From Gnetum montanum (taxonomy: Eukaryota > Streptophyta > Gnetopsida > Gnetales > Gnetaceae), in contig MNCI01037975.1 in assembly GCA_015680685.1 (NCBI GenBank), positions 77,467 to 141,466 on the forward strand: DNA of 64,000 nucleotides. Reading direction: 5' to 3'. Numbering within the stretch: the first letter of the stretch is position 1; each line of letters starts with the position of its first letter. Under the pieces are notes generated by a model. It worked only from the letters and a program-made list of their open reading frames with translations. It ran no database searches and was not told where the DNA came from. Positions 12,184 through 22,142 of the stretch are shown here, one piece after another. The position numbers were made by a program, and so were the translations under genes.

Positions 12184-13260
12184 CTAGGCAAGGCCAAGCA
12201 ACATGTGGTTCAGTGCATCAGGTGTAGAGAAGAAGGGACTTTTATTAGAAGCCAAGCTCATATTGTGATGCTCGATACATTGATGCTCCGACATACATGG
12301 CCACTGTAACTCTAGTACCAAATTTCCGAATAGCAGCTCTAGAGGTAGCACCTCAAAACCATGCACATCTCTTTTCTCTATGGATTCTAGAAAACAGATG
12401 TTCTGCAGACACAAATTTTTGCGATACTGATTGTAGTCTATCAACATCAAGAAAAATAAATTTCAGCAAGAAGCTTCGGAATGGGTTTTCTGCAATTAAG
12501 ACAATGCCATGTAGCCTTGCATTGTACTACAGAAAGAGTGAAGCTGTTCGAGATCCTGAATGTTTCTTTAATTACCCAAAATCGGTAATCTTGGGTTCAT
12601 GATCTAACTCTACTAAAATGTTTCAACTCTTGGCATTTCCGTGAATGACAAGGGAATGGCAATCATGGTGGAGATATGCCATTGCATTGGCCACCCCCAT
12701 GGAAATCATATATCTCTGTAGCTAGTTTATGGATGAATTTTCTATCTAGTTTTCATGAAGAGCCTAAAATAGATCTTTGTTGGGCAGATGTTCACTTACG
12801 AAGAGATTAAATCTACTATTTTAAAATCTAGTTGTAAAGCTTTGTAATGTTTCTATGGTGGACACCCCCAACAATTTCCCCGTCTGAATTAAAGCTGCTG
12901 CTACCATCTTGCCTACAAATCTGCTTCACCGTAACCATTACAGTGTTCTTGAGATTTACTTTCTAGAATTTTCCATACTTTTCACTTTCTATCTCATTCT
13001 CCCTATTTTCTATGACTCTCAAAACCTAGAAATCAATGTTCTGGAAAGCTTTCATAGAGAAATGATACCTAGATTTTGCTTTCCTTTTGTCCTCCTGTTT
13101 GTTTGTTTGTTTGTTTTTTTTTTTTGAAGGCTCATCCACATCAATCCAAATGAGACCTTCAAGATTATGCATATCAATAAGATGACAGCCATCATCTTTT
13201 TCATTTGAATATTTTTTTTTTGTATACACAAACGATGGAAGTGTGGTAGAATCAATATCA
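12184..13260 (-). pseudogene. Receptor-like kinase relic inside the K 3' LTR
   Basis: On the minus strand, in order: a hydrophobic membrane segment (AVILLICIILKVSFGLMWM, about 13205-13150) followed by a basic KKKTNKQTNRR stretch; a decayed glycine loop (ESEKYGKF, stop, KVNLKN); the ATP-lysine motif VTVKQI at 12936-12919; EIVGGVHHRNITKL; SEHLPNKDLF; YMISMGVANAMAYLHHDC; the catalytic loop VIHGNAKS, stop, NILVEL (12649-12610), where the usual HRD is HGN; DHEPKITDFG (DFG at about 12582-12573); and EKRDVHGFEVLPLELLFGN from subdomain IX. The order and spacing are those of a plant leucine-rich-repeat receptor kinase from the membrane segment to the C-lobe. HGN is known in some atypical receptor kinases. 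Stops and frameshifts make it non-functional. No leucine-rich repeats are seen. Confidence 0.82.
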
Positions 13261-13532
13261 TTCATATTTTTATCATGTTCTCTACCATTGCCTTTTGAGG
13301 TAAATAATCTAATTCCTTGTTTGCTACTGTACCTATTCTTTTTTTTTTCCAATTTTCATTGCTAAGTCAAATATAGAGTATATCCAAATTATTTGAAAAA
13401 TTGCCTTTTTTGAGTGTCTCTACTTTTGCTATCAATAAACATTATTGTGACGTCCAATTCTCAATTCTTATACTGTGAAAATCAATTTTATCATAGCAAC
13501 CTGTTCCATTAAATGGCCAAAATGTGCCAACA

Positions 13533-13546
13533 TTTCTGCCTCCTTT
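13533..13546 (-). other. Element K polypurine tract
   Basis: The minus strand reads AAAGGAGGCAGAAA immediately before the 3' LTR start TGTTGG. This fixes both the LTR boundary and the element's orientation. Confidence 0.75.
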
Positions 13547-13740
13547 AAAAGCCTCAAAGAAATTTATTCAAGCCCCATTTTAAAACTAAACTGTACTTGA
13601 AGCTTACTTGAACTTTTTACAGTTGAAAAGATAAATCTTTTTTGAGGAAAATTCCCATCAAACATAAGGTTTGGTGGTATAAAAACCTCATTCCTAAAAA
13701 AATAAACAAACTGTACATTCTCAAGTCCTTTATTCATGGA

Positions 13741-14679
13741 CTATTCTTGAGATGGGAAGAGAATGGTGAGGGTTACTCTGGTAAGAATCCTCATATCTCT
13801 AACCTTCCCATAAGCAATCTCTGAAGTGATGAATGTTGTTCTATTATTTTCTAGCTTGTTGGAGCTTTTAACTTGATCTACTTGAACTTTTTCTTCAGCA
13901 ATCTTTTCATTTTCCTTCTTAGAAAAATCCTTCTGTTCTTCCCAATTGGGTCCTTTTTCTTCTTCTTGGGACACAAAGGCTTCTTCCCATGAATCTTCAT
14001 TAATTGGTTCTTTCTTAGAACTATAATTTTCTTGGAATGTACAAATTTTGTTTTCAACACCTCCTTTTTTCAACCATTTAACTTTTTCCATTTGAAGTAA
14101 TGTTATCAATCATCAAAGGTTCACTATAGATGTATATTTGATTTGGTTCTCCTTTCCAAGGTAGCCACATGTGGGAATAATCTGTTGATATGTAACCTGA
14201 GAAATTCTTGCTCCAACTTCTACTTAATAAGAGACTATGTGAATCTGGTATATCTACCACTTGAATAGTTACTCTACTTCTGACGTGGGGTTTAGAAGCA
14301 ATTTTCAATAGGACATTTGGTAATTGACCCACAATCTTCACTCTACTTTTATCCACTTGATCTTTTTATTTGATTTTTTAGGAATCAAACTGAGTTTCTT
14401 ACATATAGACAATGGCATTATAGTAGACGTAGCTCTAGAATCAATCAAAAAATTTTGTATCTATTTATCCTTTAATTTCATTGTCAAAAGAAAAGGAGGA
14501 GCTTTCTTATCATACGAGGTCTTTAATTTCTCATCATTATTAGACACATAACTTAACTCTGATTCTCTAACTCTCCTTTTACCTTTAATGAACTCTAAAT
14601 CCTTTCTTTGCTGATCTCCTATTTGAAGCAATTGATAAAAGCTAATATTGGCCTTGACATGTTTAAGATCTTCAATCAA
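13741..14679 (-). pseudogene. Element K protease-region relic
   Basis: On the minus strand, the stretch IEDLKHVKANISFYQLLQIG, then (14356-14078) QVVDIPDSHSLLLSRSWSKN, FSGYISTDYSHMWLPWKGEP and NQIYIYSEP, resembles the region following the aspartic protease of many plant Ty3/gypsy polyproteins (pattern: VVDIP, LLSRDWS, DWSHLWLP, K/GxPNxI). Then comes an acidic and lysine-rich segment (14109-13741) and the polypurine tract. The expected reverse transcriptase does not follow. The classical DSG active site is not clearly readable, and the frame is split into several pieces. Confidence 0.6.
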
Positions 14680-14879
14680 ATCATACTCTCCATCACAAAT
14701 AAAGCTTAGTTTCTTTATCCATTTATTAAAAGATTGATTTGGAGTGATTTGCTCTACGTGATTGTCTTTACCTTTATTCTTATCTCTTCTATTTGGCTCA
14801 AAATCTTTTCTCTTAGTAGATGGATCAGTAATAACATTTGAGGGTCTAGAAGTAGTTAATCTTTCCTTTGATCGGAGAT

Positions 14880-15912
14880 TATATCCATTTTCCTCATTAT
14901 TATTACATTCTTCATCTAAGACATATCTTCTTCAGAACTTGATAAAGAAGAAGTATCACTAGATCCATTGCTAGAAGATTTACTTGCATAATGAACACTA
15001 GATAACTCATTATCAAATTCAATATCAAGAAAGTTGGACACAATTAGGTCACTTTCATCCTCATCTTCTTCTAACTTAGTGTCTTGATGTTTACGCTTTC
15101 TATTTTTCCTTTCTTCCTTGATATTAACTCTTGCCAAGGCTTTTTCAAGCTTCACTATTTTGTTAGACATATCTCTCATTAATTGTCCTTTTTTAGATTC
15201 TACTCTTTCATGTTCTTGCTCTATCTTAATAGGAGATGGACCTGGTAAAGCTTTAAATTGAGCAAATTCTTGCATAGGAATCATAACTCTTTCTTCTCTT
15301 TTTTGAATTGCGAGATTTTCTTCAGGATTCAAGTTCAACTATTTTCCTAATTGTATAGCTTCACTAAAGTAGTCATTTAGTATAGTTAAGTTTGGAGTTC
15401 TCCTTAACCAAATTGAAATGTTGGGGTTAACAGCCTTAAGATAAGTTTCTTTAACAATTTCTTCTGATGGTCTATATTATCTTTGAAAGAGTCCACAAAT
15501 TCGTTGAAACTTGATGTTAAAATCTCTAATTGACTCTTTAACTCCTTGCTTAGCTTGTATTANATTCTTCAACTAAATAAGCTTTTCTAGGAATGAAAGG
15601 CTCAAGCAAATATTTGTAAAATACCTTAGGAATATCATTGTAATTTTGAAATCCTAATGGTGTAACTCTTTGCCAAGGATTTGCCATCCTATTCCTTTGG
15701 ATAGTTGAACTTTTAGACTTTCTAGATCTTCTCTTATAAATTGATAAACCAGATATAATGGGTGATCTTCTTAATCTTCTAGTTTTCACTCCACTACTTG
15801 TTCCCAATTCAAAAACTTTCTTTTGTTTGTCTTCTGATGAAGAATCAGTTCTAGAATCAAGAATATCTTTTGAAACTTTTAAATTTTCCAAACTATCAAT
15901 CTTCTTAGTCAT
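14880..15912 (-). pseudogene. Element K gag
   Basis: The reading frame starts at an ATG at 15912 (MTKKIDSLENLKVSKDIL). It has an arginine-rich patch (KTRRLRRSPIISGL), then FQNYNDIPKVFYKYLLEPFI. After the unresolved base at 15563 it continues QGVKESIRDFNIKFQRICGL and then KAVNPNISIWLRRTPNLT, the recognisable gag core. A lysine/glutamate-rich coiled-coil-like part and an acidic serine-rich tail (15338-14916) complete it. At least two stops break the frame. The gag is unlike that of the Athila copies. Confidence 0.7.
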
Positions 15913-16036
15913 GAACTAAAAATAGTATCTAATTTCTTAATCCTTTATAGTAACAAAGAATTGTTGATGTGCTAAAATTAAAGGTTTATGAACTTAGAGG
16001 CTAAATTTTTAGCCCTCCTTCTAGGTCCAAAAGAAC

Positions 16037-17133
16037 TATTGGCGATTGTTTGGGACACGACCGTCAACGAGTATCCTCAAACAGGATTTCGGTGCTTGCT
16101 GGTCTTCTGGTAACACCAAGGCCTAGATACCTCCAAATAGACTCAGTAGTTAATGTGAGTATGTGTGTGTGCTATTGCGGTGTGTTATTGTGAAAAATGA
16201 AACAATTGGATTATGTGTAAAACTATAAATGACTTTTGGTGAATGACGAGGGAATGGAAATCACAGTGAAGATATGCCAGTTCATTGGCCACCCCCATGG
16301 CAATCATATATCTCTACGGCCAGTTCATGGATGAATTTTCTATCCAGTTTTCATAAAGAGCCTAAAATAGATCTCGGTTGGGTAGATGTTCACTTACGAA
16401 GAGATCAAATCTACTATTTTAAATGTAGTTGTAAAGCTTTGTAATTTTTCTATGGTGGACACCCCTAACAATTTTCCCGTCTGAATTAAAGCTACTGCTG
16501 TCATCTTGCCTGTAAATCTGCTTCACTGTAACCATTACAGTGTTCTTGAGATTCACTTTATAGACTTTTCCATACTTTCCACTTTCTATCTCATTCTCCC
16601 TCTTTTCTATGACTCACAAAATCTCCTCTGCCAAGAAATCAATGTTCTAGAAAGATTTCACAGAGAAATGATGCCTGGATTTTGCTTTCCTTTTGTCCTA
16701 TTGTTTTTTTGTTTGTTTTTTTCTTAAGGCTCATCCACATCAATCCAAATGAGACCTTCAGGATTATGCATATCAATAAGATGATAGCCATCATCTTTTT
16801 CATTTGAATATTTTTTTTGTCTTGTATACACAAACGATGGAAGTGTGGTAGAATCAATATCATTCATATTTTTATCATATTCTCTACCATTGCCTTTTGA
16901 GGTAAATAATCTAATTTACTTGTTTGCTACTGTACCTGTTCTTGTTTTTCCATTTTTCATTGCTGATCCAAATACAGAGTATATCCAAATTATTTGACAA
17001 ATTGCCTTTTTCCAGTGTCTCTACTTTTGCTGTCAATAAACATTACTGTGACGTCCAATTCTCAATTCTTATACTATGAAAATCAATTTTATCATGTCAA
17101 CCTGTTCCATTAAATGGCCAAAATGTGCCAATA
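16037..17133 (-). repeat. Element K 5' LTR (internally deleted, 1.1 kb)
   Basis: Begins TATTGGCGATTG (TG changed to TA) and ends GTGCCAATA before the GTATG duplication. It matches both ends of the left LTR but lacks the part equivalent to 10379-12637, with the join at about 16236. The missing part includes the TATA box and the kinase C-lobe, so this copy should have no 5' promoter. Confidence 0.82.
16239..16870 (-). pseudogene. Receptor-like kinase relic inside the K 5' LTR (N-lobe only)
   Basis: Second copy of the kinase sequence. It retains the membrane segment (MKKMMAIILLICIILKVSF, ORF 16863-16639), then a better-preserved glycine loop than the left copy (ESGKYGKVYKVNLKNTVM), VTVKQIYRQDDSSSFNSDG, a GVHHRKITKL strand and YMIAMGVANELAYLHCDF. 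It stops at VIH of the catalytic loop, where the 2.26-kb deletion joins. Stop codons and shifts lie between blocks, so it is not functional. Confidence 0.78.
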
Positions 17134-17138
17134 GTATG
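17134..17138. other. Target-site duplication of element K, right (GTATG)
   Basis: Matches 10188-10192. The host gag of copy A resumes immediately. Confidence 0.88.
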
Positions 17139-19206
17139 CAAGGATCGATATGTCTTCCCATGTAGTTATATTCATTAGGATGCATGGTTGTTGGAGTGTT
17201 GATTGGTGGCCTTGATAAGGTAACACAAGATGTTGAGTTCGAGAAGAAAGATGCACCATAGTGTTGGGCTTGTGCTAAGTTCATGGATACAATGGGTTCA
17301 GAACTGTGCTATCTCTTTCTATGGTTATGCCTAAAGAAAGGATGCTTTCGACATTGTGGAGAACCTCCGCTACTATTGATAGTAGCAGCACAAGTAACAT
17401 TTGTGGGTTGGTGCTATGGTGCAAAACCTTCTGGCACAGCTAGTGGCAATGTAGAAGGAGGTGAAGGATGAAAATATTGAGGTTGAGAAGAAGTGTAAGG
17501 AACAAAAGGTGGTGATCTTATTAAAGAGGACATGGGTGGATAGTACTTAGAAGAATGATAACAATGAGGTGAAGTAGAGGATGTTGATCCAGTTGGGAAA
17601 ATAGGGTGTTGAAGATAATAAATATTTGGCATCAGAACATACAAAGGGTATGGTCTATTTGGTGATGGCCTCCCCCATGACTAGGGATTTTTCCATTGTG
17701 GTTGAACCTAATATTTTTGTACAAAATCTAGATGTAGCATTCCTCCCCGATGCTCATGTAAATGTGACAAGACTAGGCATTAGCCTCTAGGATGATTGTA
17801 CAAGCAAACATTACATTGATATGTATGATTGGAAATTAAGCTCCCATTCTTATTGTCTTCAACCCTTCATTCTGATTATTGCATGGTGTCCTATCCTATT
17901 TGTTGATTTGGCATAGTTCCACCTCTAATAATGTTGGCATATTCTCCACATTTTTCATGTACCCATTTCATCATCTTATTGATCCTTGCCTCAATTTCAT
18001 CTAGTGATTGTAGTATTGTTAAAGATGATTCCACCTCCTTAAGGTGAGTTGATTTTTCCTCTTCATGATCATGGACCTTTGCTAATTTGAGATTTTGGTC
18101 TTTTTGAGAGCTTTCAACATTCTCCCATTTAGCTATTTCTCCTTCTCCTTTTTCTTTCCACTTGATAAGCTCTTGAAATTGGTGGGTTCATAGCTCATAT
18201 AGTTGACCTGGGGCATACATTCCTAAGGTCTCCCTTATTTCATTACGAAGCCAATCCATGATGTGATACATTAGCCTTTCCTTAGGGAACCCATGTCCTA
18301 GGTAATTATTTAACAATGAATAGTATCTTTCTAAGGCCATGTCCAAGGGTTCATGTTGTCGTTATTTCCACTCTTGGATTTGTGTCCTCAAGGCTAACAC
18401 TCTTGCATACGTTTGATATCTTTCAGTGAAGAGTTCTACCATTGTTGGCCAACTATGAATTTATTTTGGCTTTAAAGACCTATACCATACTTTTGCTTAG
18501 CTAATGAGTGTCATAGGAAATAGCTTAAGTCTTTGCCACCCATTATCAATATTGTTCCATACATAGGCATCATAGAAGGCTTGTAAATGATGTTGCAGAT
18601 CTAAATTATAGCCTCCTAAAAACTTGGGAAAGTTATTTAAATCAAGCCTGGGTAGATGGCTTTCCTTGTGATGCCTACAAGATATTTGAACACCTCTTGT
18701 ATATGCATTATGCTATTAGTCGCTAGCAAGGGTTCATCATCACTAGGTAGGTTATGGATTTGTAAGTTGGGATGATGTTGTCTTTGTTCATGTTGGCATT
18801 CCTGACTTTGCCCATGGGCTCAATTTTTATTTCTATGTCTACCCCTTGAAATATGGTCATCCATGTCATGACCTAACATTGAAGGAGTAGAGGAAGAGAA
18901 AGAACTGGAAGACTCATCATGACTTTTGTAAGTCTCCCAATCATCCCCAAATAAATTCCTGTTAACCATTAAGAAGGTCCTAGGCCTTACAGGCCTCCCC
19001 ATTCTATGGGATGTCCCATCCTCACTAAAGGTGTTTGGGTTAGATGATAAGAGTCCTTGAGTATCATAGGGGTGTTCATGAACATAGGAGACTCCTACAT
19101 AAGATTGAGTACTTCAAAATTTTTCTTCATCATCATATATTTCGTTGGTCCTCCAATGAATTACCTCACTAGTTGTTGCATTATCGTAGTCCTGTGAGGG
19201 AAACAT
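17139..19206 (-). pseudogene. Copy A gag, 5' part
   Basis: Starts at an ATG at 19206 (MFPSQDYDNATTSEVIHW), aligning with the gag start of B. The region 18600-18250 holds the gag domain in decayed form (homologous to LQEFHDACALKNIENEWQK of copy D). The zinc-knuckle-like motif CNVCLYNHPRG-stop-C is at 17814-17778. The frame is broken by stops and is cut at 17139 by element K; the rest is at 10187-9935. Its only long open pieces encode serine-rich (19002-18820) and proline/serine-rich (17644-17414) stretches. Confidence 0.8.
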
Positions 19207-19319
19207 TGTTGTGAATTTTGTGTGACTTATTTGCAATTACTTTCTTTATAACAAATATATCATTAGTGCTTCATTACAATGATCTTGAATGATGTAACTA
19301 ATCTAAATAACTAGCACCA

Positions 19320-19337
19320 TCCCCAGCAACAGTGCCA
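19320..19337 (-). other. Copy A primer binding site (tRNA-Asp type)
   Basis: The minus strand reads TGGCACTGTTGCTGGGGA one base from the LTR. It matches 15 of 18 positions of the tRNA-Asp complement, and the three differences are transitions. Confidence 0.85.
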
Positions 19338-19338
19338 A

Positions 19339-20189
19339 TGATGAGTGGTGTGGTACCCCTACACTCAACCATACGAATACGAGCGTGTAAGCACAATCTG
19401 GTCGAACTCCACAGACTGACTAGTTGTCGTATCTAGATAGTTACACATTGATCATACTTCACTATCTTCTCACCTGGACTAGTATTTACTTTGTCACATA
19501 TGGTTTAGTCTAGAGTTAGATTAGTGATGTGATCCTAAACTAGTGCTACTCCTAGAGATGATGGAAGATAATCTTGTTTTAAGCTAATAGGCAATGAGAA
19601 GTAGAATCTAAACTAGCCTAAGTGAAATGAGCATTCGTCCTTACACATCTTGGACCTTGTGTACTACTTCTGGTATTACCAAGTACATATTACTTGAGCA
19701 CTCCTAGATATGCTACTGAGTTACCAAGTAGTTACACTTAAATGTTCGTGATTAAGCCATACTCATTTTGCATTTAATAAAAAGAATAGTAAATGATGAT
19801 AAAGAAATATTAACAAAGAAAATAATAAATAACTATTAAAGTAATTAAAGGCTAAGTGAATGTTGCAATGATGGAGTAATCTCGATCTTTATTGTCGATC
19901 ATGTGCATGTCCAAGTACATCACACTCAAATAAAGGTTCCATNGTGCATGCCTACAGTGTGATGATTGTAATTGTATGGAACCTTNGAACTGAAATAAAT
20001 TAAAAACTGACAAAAAAGACTCTACACTTACACTTATCGACTCTCTTATTTTCTATGTGCTCGAATGTGTATTTATAAGCTTACACAAGAATCACGATAT
20101 CGTGTATTTGATATTATTATCTAGGCTGCGATATCACGTACTTGATATCGAGAATCTGATATTGGGGCTTGGCAAACCACAATTCATCA
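19339..20189 (-). repeat. Copy A 5' LTR
   Basis: TGATGAG...ATTCATCA, 851 bp, pairs with 4100-4951. TATAAATA lies on the minus strand at 20077-20070, with GATATC palindromes upstream of it (20095-20160). It contains two Ns (19943, 19986) enclosing a block inverted relative to the partner LTR. Confidence 0.88.
19943..19986. other. Inverted 42-bp block between two Ns in the copy A 5' LTR
   Basis: The reverse complement of 19944-19985 aligns with the partner LTR near 4704-4745 (TACAATTACAATCATCACAC, then a GCATGCA stretch); the given orientation does not. Both edges are single Ns, which suggests a consensus or assembly error rather than biology. Confidence 0.75.
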
Positions 20190-21185
20190 CAAGGGCATTA
20201 TGGTAGGAGCTTGCTTTGGGGAGGACCCACTTGAATAACTTTTGTTGATCATGGCTTTGAATAAACCTTCATACCTTCTAGAACATCAATGATAGTTTCT
20301 CTAAATTTATGCATAATTTTGGAACTACTTCTCATCACTGTCAATTACTTTTTTACTTTTTTCCTACTTTTCTATTAAAATATCCTTTAAGATCAATATT
20401 TCTTGGCCATCTTCTGAATCAAACCTTTGGTTTCAAAGTTATGGAAGCTAGGGATGTTCATTTTCAAATTTTCAAATTTTTCTAACATCCTATTTTCAAA
20501 CATCATGGTAACTAATAATAATTAATCAAAATAATGTAAATAGCTTGATGATTTTAGTTACCTCATAGCCTTGGGCATAGTATGTTATCATCACCTTGTG
20601 TTTAAATGAAAACTAAGGGATCTGAAAAGGGTTAATTATTAAAGAAAATTTACCAAAACTAATGTTGGTCCTTTGGTAACTACAAGTGATGCTAAAAGAA
20701 ACACCTAAAGAAGAAGGCCTTTGGCTAAGCATGGAAACAAAGCCAAGAGAGGAAAAATGAAGGATATGCCCATGGAAAAGTTGTAGCAAACATAAGATAA
20801 CAACTCAAGAATCACATGTTTACTAGATCCATGGGACAATGAGAAGAAATTTTAGTCCATCTTTCAAGAATGTTGCACATAACCAAAGAAGCATCAACAT
20901 AACAATCTAGGTTGGAAGTCAGCCACTGCTAGTAGCAATAAGAAGAATCATCTTCACCAGATTCTTGAAGACCTCTATAAATTTTGTAATCTTAAAACCC
21001 TGTCTAGTCTTTTTGTTACTTTGTCATTTTATATGCATCCACTTGAATAAAATTTTGTAATGCAACACTTAGAGTCAATCAGTAGTTAGCACTAGTTAAT
21101 AATTCCATACCTTCCCAATTTTGTCAAGAAAGTTCAATCCTATCCTATTAACTTAAGGATGAGTTTTTATTTAGTCATGTGAATA
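20190..21185 (+). repeat. Copy B 3' internal region with remnant of third ORF
   Basis: Resumes copy B after element A. It starts with the CAAGG duplication and contains the conserved block TTTGGGGAGGACCCACTT at 20215-20232. A heavily deleted remnant of the third ORF lies at about 20688-21000 (near 20691 ATGCTAAAAGAAACACC; ending in a lysine-rich region). The polypurine tract before the LTR is degraded (TAGTCATGTGAATA). The internal promoter is not clearly recognisable here. Confidence 0.6.
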
Positions 21186-22142
21186 TGATGAGTCATTAGT
21201 TGGCTAGGTTATCTAATAAAAATTTAAATTTTAGGTTGGCTCCAATATCTTAGTTTTGATGTCCTAGTCCAAATAACAAGGCTTTAAGAATAAGGCTCCA
21301 ACAACAAGGCCATGTCAATGAGGCCCCATCGATGTGATCAGTTGTATCAATGAGGCCCTATCGACATAGCCTAGTAATAAAATCTATAAATATGCACTCA
21401 TAGGTATGTTTATGCAATTCTTTTGTTAATAGAGTAGCTGAACTCTTGCAATTTTATTCCATAGTCTTAGAGAATAGTCAATGAGTGCTCGCAGTGTAAA
21501 TCTGAGTTAGTTATATGTTGTCTTATTCGAGTGGCAATGTACCAAGATACATTCCATGAATGACAATAAGATCAAGATTGCTTCTTATTCATTGTAGCAC
21601 TTTGACTTAGATTAAATTTACTTTTAATGCAATTTATATTCCATGTACTTAGTTAATATTTTTGTTTCCATGCATGTTAATAAATTGGCAAAATGAGCAT
21701 GGCTAGTTTTGAGCATAAACATGTATTCTCTTGGTAATTCTAGCAATGTTATTGTTTGGTTAATCTGGTAGCATAGCACTTGGTAATCCTAGTAGTGGAT
21801 ACATGGATTTAGGATGTGTACAGCAAGCTAGGAATGAACACTTATCACTCATAGGCTAGTTTAGACTTTACTTTCCATTACTAATTAGTTTAAACAAATG
21901 ATTTCTTTATTATTGTTAGGAGTAGCATAAGGCCAAAAAAACATCAAGAATCATATGCCTCACTCTAGACTAAACCATGTGTGACAAAGCTACCACTAGT
22001 TTGAGTGGGAAGATAGCAAACTGCAATCAAGGCATAACGATCTAGATGTCACAACTAGTCTCATCTATGAAATTTGATTGAATCATGTGTGAACACTTAT
22101 GATTCATATGGTTTGGTGTAAGGGGTACCTCACTACTCATCA
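21186..22142 (+). repeat. Copy B 3' LTR
   Basis: TGATGAG to ACTCATCA, 957 bp. U3 carries GGCCCCATCGATG- and GGCCCTATCGAC-type repeats (21300-21375), as in copies F and G, not the GATATC type of A, C, D and E. CTATAAATATGC at about 21388 is the TATA box. The sequence after it, CTAGGATACTAGTTGAC, is the middle of copy C gag, so B interrupts C; B's left duplication is outside the window. Confidence 0.82.

Larger units (their letters stand above)
10193..13532 (-). repeat. Element K 3' LTR (3.34 kb, carries kinase relic)
   Basis: Starts TGTTGGTGACTG and ends AAAATGTGCCAACA on the plus strand. Its outer 186 bp (10193-10378) matches 16037-16235 and its inner part (12638-13532) matches 16238-17133. 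In transcription order it holds a kinase relic, then a TATA box, a tandem-repeat tract lying near it, and an AT-rich R/U5 side with no recognisable gene. Confidence 0.85.
10193..17133 (-). mobile_element. Element K: non-autonomous gag-protease LTR retrotransposon with receptor-kinase sequence in its LTRs
   Basis: Minus-strand element of 6.9 kb bounded by GTATG duplications. The LTR termini are inverted repeats (TGTTGG at one end, CCAACA at the other). The left LTR is 3340 bp. The right LTR is 1097 bp and lacks the 2.26-kb stretch equivalent to 10379-12637. The 2.5-kb interior encodes only gag and a protease-like region; there is no reverse transcriptase, RNase H or integrase. A polypurine tract precedes the 3' LTR. 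It is unrelated to the Athila copies around it. Confidence 0.85.
4100..20189 (-). mobile_element. Copy A: pol-less Athila-type LTR retrotransposon, split by element K
   Basis: Minus-strand element with an 852-bp left LTR (its 3' LTR) and an 851-bp right LTR (its 5' LTR), a tRNA-Asp primer site, gag, a spacer, an internal promoter block, a mini-intron and a third ORF. No protease, reverse transcriptase, RNase H or integrase is present between gag and the spacer. Without the inserted element K it would be about 9.1 kb. By eye its LTRs differ at roughly one base in ten over the first 150 bp, so it is old. It sits in the spacer of copy B. Confidence 0.85.

Noticed and set aside
13026-13352. 108-codon minus-strand frame as a separate gene
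   Set aside because: It is an out-of-phase reading of the kinase relic; the neighbouring frame with a membrane segment and basic stop-transfer run is the meaningful one.
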